Shown here one piece after another: positions 8,593 through 16,334 of a DNA stretch of 64,000 bases (position 1 is its first letter; each line of letters opens with the position of its first letter). The DNA is taken from contig NZ_JWJH01000010.1 in assembly GCF_000949865.1 (NCBI RefSeq), positions 1-64,000 on the forward strand, given 5' to 3'. The DNA comes from Rhizobium nepotum 39/7. GTDB taxonomy: Bacteria > Pseudomonadota > Alphaproteobacteria > Rhizobiales > Rhizobiaceae. A model generated the notes under the pieces. That model ran no database searches, was not told the origin of the DNA, and saw only the letters and a program-made list of their open reading frames with translations. A program made the translations under genes and the position numbers.

Positions 8593-8880
8593 TCAGCCCT
8601 TCATAGGTTCCAGCATGCCCTTGTGGCCGTCGACATTCATCGAGGTGCAGGTGCCGGCCGGGACGGCCTTCCAGGCATTGCCCTGGTAGTCCATGGTCGA
8701 AGTGCCTGCGCAGGTGGTGCCGGCGCCGGCGGCGCAATCGTTCTGACCCTTCAGTGCAATGCCATAGCACTTCTCGTTGCCGACCATCTTCTCCGGCGCA
8801 AGCGGCGCTGCGAAGGAAACGGATGCAATTGCCGACGCGAGGGAGCCAGCGAGGGCGAGGGTAAGCGTGGAGCGGTTCAT
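8593..8880 (-). CDS. DUF2282 bufferin-type precursor (BufA-like)
   Basis: 95-aa exported small protein, starting at ATG 8880 behind an AGGAG site. The signal peptide covers about residues 1-25 (FAAP cleavage region). The mature part carries four cysteines, Cys38, Cys49, Cys57 and Cys78, with the family pattern KCYG...NDCAAG. Such DUF2282 proteins are substrates of adjacent DUF692 enzymes and, once modified, chelate copper in the periplasm. It is the first gene of the operon, as expected for an abundant precursor. The metal bound here is not shown by sequence. Confidence 0.9.
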   Translation of the reverse strand: MNRSTLTLALAGSLASAIASVSFAAPLAPEKMVGNEKCYGIALKGQNDCAAGAGTTCAGTSTMDYQGNAWKAVPAGTCTSMNVDGHKGMLEPMKG

Positions 8881-8933
8881 GGATGATCTCCTCTTTGACA
8901 TTCGCAGACCGGTGATCGGCTGCGTATATATCT

Positions 8934-8959
8934 ATCCGTTTGGGCCGCCCCGATGTTAC
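8934..8959 (-). promoter_or_regulatory. Candidate ECF-sigma promoter of the bufferin-type operon
   Basis: Reading the minus strand, GTAACA (8959-8954) is followed after 15 nt by CGGAT (8938-8934). This resembles the GTAAC/CG-type promoters of ECF factors known to drive DUF2282/DUF692 operons. It lies about 54 nt before the precursor ATG. It also sits inside a GGGCCG/CGGCCC inverted repeat. No ECF gene lies beside it, so the controlling factor must be elsewhere. Confidence 0.35.
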
Positions 8960-9429
8960 GGTCGGCCCACAACACGAATTCGTGATGTCATTTTCGTCTC
9001 CATGGAAAGGTAAATCGGGCGCCGAGTATCACGCGCTGCGCAGATCATGGCAGGCCCCCCTCAAGCTTTACTGCCCAGGCCCGACGGAATGGATTATTAG
9101 CCGCAGCATGCTCCATTTCGATCGGAGGACCCAGAGCAGGCCGTCGTAGCCTTTAGGTTTCGTGTTGCAGTCAACGGTCGCGCGGCTTGCAGCTCTCCGT
9201 AACATCGCTCAATGACACCCGCGAGGAGCCGCTGGGGGTCATTGCCGTCCGAGAGCACCAATCCGTCATTTCCGGAACTGCCTGTACCACCGAGTTATGA
9301 CCGATGCCGACCGGGCGTTATGAAATTACTCAACTCCCGGCCTCACTGAACGAAATTGAACCGTTGAGACGTGAACCTGCTCAGCTCGCTCCCATGCTTA
9401 GCCGCTGTGTGTCAGGCGATCGCTATAAT

Positions 9430-9583
9430 GTTCCCCTGATTTTTACGGGTTGTTTATTGCCGTCCGTGGGAGACGCTTATTCATCTGACGTTCATGCGCC
9501 AGAGGCCACCTTGCGCGTGGTCGCTCCGCCAAGCGGCCTAACAGAGGCCCGCAGCACCCTAGGTCTGCGGGCCTCTATTTTTT
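9430..9583 (+). ncRNA. Possible small RNA ending at a strong terminator
   Basis: A TATAAT box (9424-9429) is followed about 150 nt later by a strong intrinsic terminator, with no convincing coding frame and no ribosome site between. Internal helices are possible (AGGCC with GGCCT around 9503-9538). The -35 region is poor, so the promoter call is weak. No known RNA family was recognised. Confidence 0.3.
9544..9583 (+). terminator. Rho-independent terminator
   Basis: Perfect 11-bp stem (GAGGCCCGCAG, 9544-9554, with its complement at 9565-9575), a 10-nt loop and a following T-rich run TATTTTTT. It points rightward, yet no plus-strand gene ends nearby. Confidence 0.8.
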
Positions 9584-9722
9584 GATCGCGAGAAGTTGAT
9601 CATCGAAATGTTCCTGAAAACCAGGCCCTCTGAAATTGGCGGGTAATTTTGGGGTTGTAGGCTGGTTTCTACGGTTTTAAGACGACGCCCGTCGCGCGTC
9701 CCCTGAAACAGGCCGCGGCATC

Positions 9723-9759
9723 GGGGCCTGTCGCTTGGCGGGGCGACGGGCCTCTTTTT
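9723..9759 (+). terminator. Rho-independent terminator
   Basis: 12-bp stem allowing two G-U pairs (9723-9734 with 9743-9754), an 8-nt loop and five T residues. It lies 140 nt after the previous terminator with no gene between, so a second short transcript may end here. Its loop side (9732-9741) is exactly complementary to 9526-9535 in the first candidate RNA. Confidence 0.75.
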
Positions 9760-9849
9760 ACGATCAGTCTATACCATCAGCCAAACGATGACTGTATTTC
9801 GTGGAGGAACTGCCGACGGCAGGCTGCCCACACCGGATCCCGTCAAGAT

Positions 9850-10066
9850 GTGCAAATCTCAATAGTTCTTTTTGTGAACGATCTTGTTGCCGTGTGGCCC
9901 GCTGAGGCAGGTGTTCTGTCACGGCTTTCAGCAACAAGGCTTTGTCAGCGTTCAACGCGGTCGGCGGCCAAAGCGCCGCTTTTGACAACCGATTGAACAT
10001 GCAGCCTGGTTCATGCGCGTGGGCGCAATCGCGAAACCGGCAGCGCGGTGGATTAGCTAATGATAC
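9850..10066 (-). pseudogene. Decayed rsgA tail (ribosome small-subunit GTPase)
   Basis: On the minus strand the zinc-binding end of RsgA/YjeQ is readable: LANPPRCRFRDCAHAHEPGC (Cys, His and Cys ligands), ending at 10004. One base is missing directly after it. In the next frame comes VQSVVKSGALAADRVER, then TGA (9950-9948) where the family has Trp, then QSLVAESRDR. The GTPase domain and N-terminus are absent. A frameshift plus a stop make this a clear remnant. A second, related remnant sits at 47032-47194. Confidence 0.7.
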
Positions 10067-10311
10067 CGGTGCCGGACACTTATGCCAACCAGCTTGAATG
10101 CCGCGCCTGGAGACCCTGCGATCGACCATTGTGGTTCTCGGAGAATTGATTCATCCTCACGAGAGTCAACGTTGGATGAGGGCTTGTCCTGATCATAGTG
10201 GAAGCTGGCTGTTCTGCTGTCCCTGGTCTTGGGGCAAACGCTAATTTTGTTGGTCGCGTCGCATTCGGCACAGCGTGTCATGATCACAGATGAACCTGAA
10301 GGAGATATCGC

Positions 10312-10602
10312 ATGCCCAAGTCCGTCAAGGCTCTTGTTGTAAGCACAATTGCAGTGTTGGCCTCATGCGCCGCCGATAATGCGTCGACAACGCCGGCAAA
10401 AGGGCCCTGCAACGCTGACGCTGTTCAAAGCCTCGTTGGCAAGTTAAAGCCGACAGATGCGGAGGCCATGCGGATCACGAACTCGAAAATCGTTCGCCAG
10501 ATCGAGCCAGGCCAGATGGTGACCCAGGACTTCAGAGAGGATCGGGTCACTATCGAGACCGATCCTGTGTCCGGTCGGGTCGTAGGAGCCAGGTGCGGAT
10601 GA
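10312..10602 (+). CDS. I78-family peptidase inhibitor lipoprotein
   Basis: 96-aa small exported protein with a lipobox (LASC, Cys19). The C-terminal domain has the I78 inhibitor pattern: PCNADAVQSLVGK near residue 32, EAMRITNSKIVRQIEPGQ, the reactive-loop region MVTQDFREDRVTIETD and a final Cys95 likely paired with Cys33. Known members inhibit serine proteases such as elastase or subtilisin. An AAGGAG ribosome site lies before ATG 10312. It stands alone between gene-poor stretches. Confidence 0.85.
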   Translation: MPKSVKALVVSTIAVLASCAADNASTTPAKGPCNADAVQSLVGKLKPTDAEAMRITNSKIVRQIEPGQMVTQDFREDRVTIETDPVSGRVVGARCG

Positions 10603-11236
10603 GACGTCTCAGAGATAGACCGTGGAGGCGCTAGATTTACTGTCAAGTTGTAAGTTTCCGCCGAAACCTTATAGCGGCGTGCGCAGAGGGAAATCTGTTT
10701 GGAGCGAGGGTGATGAATCGTTGGATCCAAACGGGAACGAAAATTGTTTCTGGATTTGATCGTAGAGACTGCGGTAGGTCCCGCGGCCGAAAGGGATACC
10801 GACATCCCCGTATGCTTTGGCGGCCACGTCATCTCATCCACCATGAATGAAATCGGTCGTTCATCCCGGCGGGTCCCGAACCCGGCGTCGATCCTGTCCT
10901 GGTCGACATGAAATTTCCGCGGATGCCCGTGCTTCGCTTTTACCGTCCCGGGCTGAAGGTTATTTAAAGGAATTCTTGCCCGCACAGACGCTCTACCGAT
11001 TTGTTGGCTCCAAAACGCGAATTGCGAGCCGATGGTCAAAAATTGCTCGCCCGTTACAAGCGCGGAATCTGAGTCATGCGGGCAGAGAGCTTCCCGCCTT
11101 CTCAAGCGGCCGCTCTCTACCCGTTCCGGAAATTCGGTTCCAGTGCGCTGTGGTGCAAAATGAGTGCATTGCCGACGTTCCCGCCCCGATGATATCGGCG
11201 GCCCCCACCAATGCGATGGCCGCATCCTGACGTACG
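10603..11236. other. Gene-poor stretch, no supported gene
   Basis: About 630 bases without a convincing gene. A 271-codon minus-strand frame crosses it and runs into the I78 gene. It has no ribosome site, no recognisable domain and an odd composition rich in Arg, Ser and Pro. The DNA may be decayed but I could not identify a parent gene. Confidence 0.4.
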
Positions 11237-12100
11237 TCAACGCAGCTTATGACGGTCCGCCCACGCAGCGACGGCCTTGCCGATGATCTCTGGCTGATCT
11301 TCCGGGCAAATGTGGGCAGCCGGTCCGCATGCCTCCACCTCCAGGGAGGAGATGTTCCCTTGCGCCCAACCTGACATTTCCGGTCCGATCATGAGGGCGC
11401 CACCCGAGTTGTCGAAGGTCAGCAGCAGTTTGGGGGTTTCCGGTGAATTCGCCAGCCAAGTGTCGTAGGCTTCGATGCGTCTCACCGTATCGGCAGGTTC
11501 GCCCTCTATCGGCATTTCTCTCGGCCACGCGAGCAGGGGGCGCCTGCTTTCTCGGGTGGAATAAGGCTGCCGGTAGATGTCGTGATCCTCGGCGCTCAGG
11601 CCGGACTGAATCGTAACCGTGAGCGCCTGCTCGATAAAGAAGTTCTCATCGAGGACCTTGGTTTCGCCGCTGCCGGTGGCGCGGATCGTCTCGTATCTAA
11701 GCCGATGCGGGCCAGGGAAATCATTCCAAGTCATCGGTCGAAGGATCGTCTCCATGAGGACTACGCCCCGGACGCGTTGCGGATGCCGAGCCGCCCAGTC
11801 CATGGCGAGCGCGCCGCCCCAATCGTGGCCGATGAGGATCACTTGGTCGAGCGACAACTTTTCGAACCAGGCGTCGAGATATTCGGCATGATCGGAGAAG
11901 CGGTAGGTGATGTCCGGCTTGCCGGACTGGCCCATGCCGATGAGATCAGGAGCGAGGCTGCGGGCAGGCGATCCAATATGCGGAATGACGTTTCGCCAGA
12001 CATAGGACGATGTCGGGTTGCCGTGTAGGAACACGAATGGGTTGCCGGTCCCGGACTCGCGGTAGAACATCGTGGAATTGAGAACTTGCAGCGAAGGCAT
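11237..12100 (-). CDS. Haloalkane-dehalogenase-like alpha/beta hydrolase
   Basis: 287 aa, alpha/beta hydrolase close to the DhaA/LinB group. Visible active-site features are HGNPTSSYVWRN with Asn28 (halide-binding position), the nucleophile elbow GHDWGG with Asp93 and Trp94, a candidate acid Glu117 in MET, and the base His263 near the C-terminus (AAHICPEDQ). An Asp nucleophile followed by Trp favours dehalogenase chemistry over esterase; the physiological substrate is unknown. No signal peptide. It is divergent from a MarR gene with a perfect palindrome between them, so it is probably repressed by that MarR. Confidence 0.85.
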   Translation of the reverse strand: MPSLQVLNSTMFYRESGTGNPFVFLHGNPTSSYVWRNVIPHIGSPARSLAPDLIGMGQSGKPDITYRFSDHAEYLDAWFEKLSLDQVILIGHDWGGALAMDWAARHPQRVRGVVLMETILRPMTWNDFPGPHRLRYETIRATGSGETKVLDENFFIEQALTVTIQSGLSAEDHDIYRQPYSTRESRRPLLAWPREMPIEGEPADTVRRIEAYDTWLANSPETPKLLLTFDNSGGALMIGPEMSGWAQGNISSLEVEACGPAAHICPEDQPEIIGKAVAAWADRHKLR

Positions 12101-12128
12101 GGCTTTATTCCTTGTGTCGGATTTAGTA

Positions 12129-12165
12129 AGGTACCTGTCTATCTAAACTAGTTAGACAGGTACCT
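12129..12165. promoter_or_regulatory. Palindromic operator between hydrolase and MarR genes
   Basis: Two perfect 13-bp arms, AGGTACCTGTCTA at 12129-12141 and its complement at 12153-12165, flank an 11-nt spacer that is itself nearly symmetric. The site lies in the 71-bp divergent gap and ends 6 nt before the MarR ATG. This is the expected layout for MarR autorepression and control of the dehalogenase-like gene. Confidence 0.8.
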
Positions 12166-12171
12166 GTCAAT

Positions 12172-12636
12172 ATGTCCATAGGCTCTGTTCCCGCTCCGCA
12201 ATCGCTCGGCGTCCTGCTGCGGCTTGCTCACCAGCATTTTTCCTCGGCCGTCGATGAGGCGCTGGACCAATCGGGTTTCGGCGACATCCGCCTACATCAC
12301 GCGAATGTCTTCAGCTTTGTGCCGCCCGAAGGCATTCAGGTGTCCGAACTGACGGTGAAGGCGGGCGTGCGCAAGCAATCGATGGCGCAGGCCGTGGAGG
12401 AGTTGGAGAAACTAGGCTATGTCGAGCGGCGGCCGCATCCAGCCGACAAGCGTGCACGCCTGGTTTTTCTTACGGAACGCGGAAAGCAGATACGTCCGCT
12501 CGCAATGGCCACCGGCAAGCGCGTTGAAGAAGTGTGGGCGCGACTCCTTGGCGAAAGCGACCTGGAGGTGTTGCGTTCTGCTCTGCAAGCACTTCTCGGC
12601 AAGCTGCAAGGTAGGGGCAATGATGCCAAGAACTGA
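12172..12636 (+). CDS. MarR-family transcriptional regulator
   Basis: 154 aa. The winged helix-turn-helix spans about residues 45-105: VSELTVKAGVRKQSMAQAVEELEKLGYV as the helix pair and ERRPHPADKRARLVFLTERG as the wing. Flanking helices form the dimer. MarR proteins usually repress a divergent detoxification gene until a ligand binds, which fits the dehalogenase-like hydrolase next door and the palindrome 6 nt upstream. The start codon is taken as ATG 12172. Confidence 0.92.
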   Translation: MSIGSVPAPQSLGVLLRLAHQHFSSAVDEALDQSGFGDIRLHHANVFSFVPPEGIQVSELTVKAGVRKQSMAQAVEELEKLGYVERRPHPADKRARLVFLTERGKQIRPLAMATGKRVEEVWARLLGESDLEVLRSALQALLGKLQGRGNDAKN

Positions 12637-12834
12637 ATGGTTCTAGGCGGCCGATTCATTATCCGACACGAGGCCCGATCGCCCGGGGCGGGGCACCGTG
12701 GGAACGTACAGAAGGTCCGCCAGCTTCAGGTTTCTACCCCGATTGCGACCTTGCCGGTACGCGCCAATCGGCCAAATGTGCACCCTTTGATCCACCTGCC
12801 GTATATCTGTGCCCCTTTAATGTTCAGAGGCCAC

Positions 12835-13713
12835 CTAGCCGCGATCGCCTTTTCCGGACCTTGCGACGAGATCACGAACGTAGCTTTCCAGCGATGTCGA
12901 GCCGCGCCAGGGGTCGTCAGCCAGCTCAAAGCCGCCATCGACGCTGATCTCGGTCATCCGTACGTAGGAGGCTGCAGCCGGCTCGGAGAAGCCCAGATCC
13001 AGAAACGCCTGCTTCCACTTGGTTCGTGGCGTGATCGCCAGTTTCACTGACCGCCCAAGCGCCGCTGCGAAAGCATCCGCCACATCGCGCGGCGAATAAC
13101 GCTCGGGCCCTTCGACATACCAGACGCCGACGTCTTCGCTCGAAGACAATAGTCGCTCGGCGGCGGCCTGGCCGAGGTCGGCGGGCGCAACCATCGGAAT
13201 GATCGTATCCTCGGAAAACATGGTCGGCAGAACGCCATCGCGCTGGATCACATCGAGAAAACCATCCCAGTTGCTCATGTAGTAGACACCACGGTTGATC
13301 GCCGCCGGGATGGACTGCTGGCGCAGGCCCTCCTCGAATTCCCACAGGACGTTGAGATCCCCGAGGCGCTCTCCGGGCTGTACGCCGGCCGTTGACGCCG
13401 CGACCACCTTTTCCAGCCCCGACTCCTCCAGAGCGGCGAGGATACTGGCGACTGTGCGCCGTTCGACGACGTCCGTGTCCCTGGTCGTATCAGCCGGCGG
13501 GTTGAGGAGGAATGCGCGTTTGGCTCGCTGAAACGCCGCACGCAGCGATGGCACGTCCTCCACATTCACTTCGATGATCTCAGCGCCCTTCGTGCGCCAC
13601 CCGTCGGCCCGTTCGGCATCACGCGTCACGATTGCCACCGCCTCACCTCGGCCCAGCAGATTCGCGGCGACCGCCGAACCAACACGTCCAGTGCCGCCCA
13701 TGATGATGTGCAT
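12835..13713 (-). CDS. NmrA-type NAD(P)-binding oxidoreductase
   Basis: 292 aa, atypical short-chain dehydrogenase of the NmrA/NAD(P)H-azoreductase type. The N-terminal Rossmann motif is GGTGRVGSAVAANLLGRG at about residues 6-23, followed by VTRDAER for cofactor binding and a STAGVQPGE loop. The C-terminal part has the substrate-domain YVEGPERYSPRDVADAF segment. I start it at ATG 13713, just before the Rossmann strand, with GGAG upstream. It could act as a quinone or flavin reductase or as a redox-sensing protein. Confidence 0.85.
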   Translation of the reverse strand: MHIIMGGTGRVGSAVAANLLGRGEAVAIVTRDAERADGWRTKGAEIIEVNVEDVPSLRAAFQRAKRAFLLNPPADTTRDTDVVERRTVASILAALEESGLEKVVAASTAGVQPGERLGDLNVLWEFEEGLRQQSIPAAINRGVYYMSNWDGFLDVIQRDGVLPTMFSEDTIIPMVAPADLGQAAAERLLSSSEDVGVWYVEGPERYSPRDVADAFAAALGRSVKLAITPRTKWKQAFLDLGFSEPAAASYVRMTEISVDGGFELADDPWRGSTSLESYVRDLVARSGKGDRG

Positions 13714-13971
13714 TGTCGTCTCCGTATTGCGCCCCATGCACGCAAACGCGCGGCGATAAAACACCAGCGGTCCGGGACATGGGAGTTACCTCCTGGAGTA
13801 CCTGCTGAAAATGGTCTGTATCTCAAACGAACATCGGAGACGTCCGGTTGGTTCCCCCCGACGGCGACATTCCTTCGGATCCGTCCGAATATTGGGTCCG
13901 GTTCGTCGGGGCCGAACTTCAAATGCTTTGGAACTTTGAGCGTCGGGTCTGGTTCGGAGACTTTGATATGA
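13714..13971. other. Intergenic stretch before the AraC remnant
   Basis: About 260 bases between the NmrA-type start and the AraC fragment. Short plus-strand frames here have no ribosome site or motif. Any promoter for the NmrA-type gene should lie here, but I cannot pick one out. Confidence 0.4.
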
Positions 13972-14293
13972 CAGCCCGGCCAAAGCCGATACCCGGCCTT
14001 CGTCTCCCGGCACCGCGAGACGATTTCGGAGGTTTCCGTGCCTGCCGCTGGCTTCATCGTTATCATTGAGGGCCGCAAGGAGGTGCTTTGGGGCGCCCAG
14101 CTGAAAGTCTACCAAAGCGGCGATGCCTGCATGCCGCCAGCCGGTGCTCAGGGGTCTCCGTATCAACGAACCGGATGCAGGCACGGGCGTCTACTGCGCC
14201 CTGTTCGTCCGTTTCCCACGCGCGCCCGTGCTCGACCTACTCGGCGGCATCATCTCCGGAGGTCGTCGTCCATCGCGACGGGAAGGGTTGTGA
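13972..14293 (+). pseudogene. Broken AraC-family regulator (N-terminal sensor fragment)
   Basis: Around GTG 14038 the frame reads PAAGFIVIIEGRKEVLWG, then a YQSGDACMPPAG cupin segment typical of the AraC ligand-binding half. Near 14140-14160 a frameshift occurs. The adjacent frame continues as INEPDAGTGVYCALFVRFPR and APVLDLLGG, then ends in TGA at 14291-14293. No helix-turn-helix follows. It abuts the convergent cyclase gene. I read it as a decayed regulator missing its DNA-binding domain. Confidence 0.55.
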
Positions 14294-15103
14294 TTAAACA
14301 AGTGCCAGAATACGAGCCGGGCCACCGGTCCCGCCTCGGTGGGTTGGTGCGCCGACGACGATTGTCGCTCCTTTGAGGGGCAGGGCTTCAAGATTGTTCA
14401 GGCCTTCGATGCCGTAGCGGCCTGCCGGAAGCCATGAATTGTGCACCGCAAAATCGGCAGAGTTGCCCGGATCCAATGAAAGCGTGTCGACGCCGATTGC
14501 CACGGTGTCAAGCTTGAGCAGTAAATCCGTTGCCGACTTGCTGAAACCGGGGAAGGCGAATTTTCCAGCGTCGTCATTACGGAATGAAGGACTTTTTACC
14601 TTTGTCGCCCAGCCAGAGCGCAAAGCCACGACAGCACCTGCGGGAATCTCGCCATTTGTGCTGATCCATCGTTCCACATCCGCCGCCTCAATGGTCGAAT
14701 TGGCATCCTCTTTGGCACGGTCCGTGATGTCGATGATAACCAACGGCGCGACCAGCTTTTGTGGCTCCAGCTGATCGACGCTGACGCCATCGGCGCTGAA
14801 GTGGAAAGGCGCGTCGATATGGGTTCCTGTGTGCTCAAAAACCGTCAGTTTATGGAGTTGATATCCGTCTTTGGCGATATCGGCGGCCCATTCAAACTCT
14901 ATTCCGGGCTTGCCATCAAATGTTGGAAACGTTGAATCGTACACATGAGTGAGATCGACAACTTTGCTAGCGGACTGAGCAAGCACCGGTGTCGCCAGGT
15001 TTCCCACGCCCATTGCCACACCTGCCAAGGCCGCACCTTTGAACAGCATGCGACGCGACAGCATGTTCTTCTTCACGTCCTCTATCACGCAGTGATTGCA
15101 CAT
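14294..15103 (-). CDS. Tat-exported cyclase-family metal hydrolase (kynurenine-formamidase-like)
   Basis: 269 aa. A twin-arginine signal (SRRMLFKGAALAGVAMG, residues 16-32) with an ALA-type cleavage region near residue 42 indicates folded export to the periplasm. The mature enzyme has the cyclase metal motif HTGTHIDAPFHF (His91, His95, Asp97) and the later substrate loops near LRSGW. The family includes KynB and isatin hydrolases, which open amides or lactams with Zn or Mn; export argues against a tryptophan pathway role. A GGAGGG ribosome site precedes ATG 15103. Confidence 0.87.
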   Translation of the reverse strand: MCNHCVIEDVKKNMLSRRMLFKGAALAGVAMGVGNLATPVLAQSASKVVDLTHVYDSTFPTFDGKPGIEFEWAADIAKDGYQLHKLTVFEHTGTHIDAPFHFSADGVSVDQLEPQKLVAPLVIIDITDRAKEDANSTIEAADVERWISTNGEIPAGAVVALRSGWATKVKSPSFRNDDAGKFAFPGFSKSATDLLLKLDTVAIGVDTLSLDPGNSADFAVHNSWLPAGRYGIEGLNNLEALPLKGATIVVGAPTHRGGTGGPARILALV

Positions 15104-15473
15104 CCGATCTTCCCTCCGTTACAAAACCTCTGTTCATGACGGTATCTCAAAACCGGAATGAAGCAAGATTAGTCGATTTTTAAGATCGTAGTTTCGGTAG
15201 AAAGACATGCTGCCTTTTCACTGGTTAGATCCTCAATACCTCCCACAAGAGCGCCCATGATCTCGGTATCGAGATATCAGAGATATCCGTTAGCGTAGAA
15301 CTGGAGCTGGAAGGTGCGCCGCTGGTTGTCACCAACGTTGTCCTGTCCGTGAGGTGTACGACATTGGACGGGTCCGGCTTTATGCGGAGACGTTTTCTTC
15401 ACGCAGGTGGCCATGATAGGTATCGGTCCTCGGCTCATACATGGGGTAAAGGGCGCTTTCGGAGGACAGCTTC
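15104..15473. promoter_or_regulatory. Divergent promoter region with GAGATATC repeats
   Basis: 370 bases separate the cyclase and DUF1349 starts. Two direct copies of GAGATATC (15271-15278 and 15280-15287), each holding the palindrome GATATC, form the only repeated signal. This could be an operator. No gene is supported. Confidence 0.3.
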
Positions 15474-16061
15474 ATGAACGTTAATCTCAAAGAAGCCAGT
15501 TGGCTCAACGAGCCAGCAGTGTGGGATGCCACAGAAACTGGCCTCACTTTAACGACGGATGCGAACACCGATTTCTGGCGTGAGACGCATTATGGATTTA
15601 CGCGCGACAGCGGGCATTTCTTCGGTGTACCCACAGGTGATGGGTTCACGGCGAGGGTCCGCGTTCAGGGGGAATTCCGGTCTCTTTATGATCAGGCAGG
15701 TCTGATGGTTCGCATCGACGAAAACAGATGGGTCAAGACGGGGGTAGAGTTCACCGACGGGGAACGCTTCCTCAGCACCGTTATCACTGACGGGAAATCT
15801 GACTGGTCGGTCTCCCAGCCTTTCAGGCAACTCGAGGATTTCTACATCCGTATTACGTTGAGTAGTGGCGCGATGCGCATTCAGGCCTCGTCTGACGGAA
15901 GGGTGTGGCCGTTGTTGCGGCTCGCTCCTTTCCCTGTCGCCTCGCGTTATCTCGTCGGCTTGACTGCGTGTACACCTGAGCGCGCCGGGCTGGAGGTTCG
16001 TTTTTCGGAGTTCTCGGTCGGTGAGGCTCTCACCACCGATCTTCACGATCTGTCGGATTAA
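15474..16061 (+). CDS. DUF1349 beta-sandwich protein
   Basis: 195 aa with the DUF1349 fold (concanavalin-like beta sandwich). Marker segments are ANTDFWRETHYGF, the strand LYDQAGLMVRIDENRWVKTG and FYIRITLSSGAMRIQASSDG. Family members, including the yeast YgaR-like protein, are cytosolic and lack a proven reaction; glycan binding is a possibility. A GGAGGACAG site lies before ATG 15474. No signal peptide and no obvious operon partner. Confidence 0.85.
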   Translation: MNVNLKEASWLNEPAVWDATETGLTLTTDANTDFWRETHYGFTRDSGHFFGVPTGDGFTARVRVQGEFRSLYDQAGLMVRIDENRWVKTGVEFTDGERFLSTVITDGKSDWSVSQPFRQLEDFYIRITLSSGAMRIQASSDGRVWPLLRLAPFPVASRYLVGLTACTPERAGLEVRFSEFSVGEALTTDLHDLSD

Positions 16062-16334
16062 TGGTGCTGGGGCGGGACTGTCACGAATTGCATTCAGCCG
16101 ATTGCTGCAGGCTGGGTCCATTTTTGAAAACCGGGGCTGTGACAGGCAACCGCGTGTCCCGGTCGCTGCAACGGGCATCGACATGCCAGGCAGCCTGAGG
16201 GAGGTTGATCTGGTTTGGCTCGTAGACACAGGTATCGCAACAGGAGAAAAGGAACTTGAGGTTGACGGGATCCTTCGAGAGCTGTCGTTCCTGCTTCGAT
16301 AAAAGCCTGGTTGGCTGTGGAAGAGCCTTCGCCC

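Noticed and set aside
8940-9149. 69-codon plus-strand frame before the candidate small RNAs
   Set aside because: It overlaps the bufferin-type promoter region and has neither ribosome site nor motif.
9764-10129. 121-codon minus-strand frame as an intact gene
   Set aside because: Only a short central part is RsgA-like; the matching continuation lies in another frame, so it is a pseudogene fragment.
10425-11240. 271-codon minus-strand open frame
   Set aside because: It runs antisense into the I78 gene, has no ribosome site and no recognisable motif.
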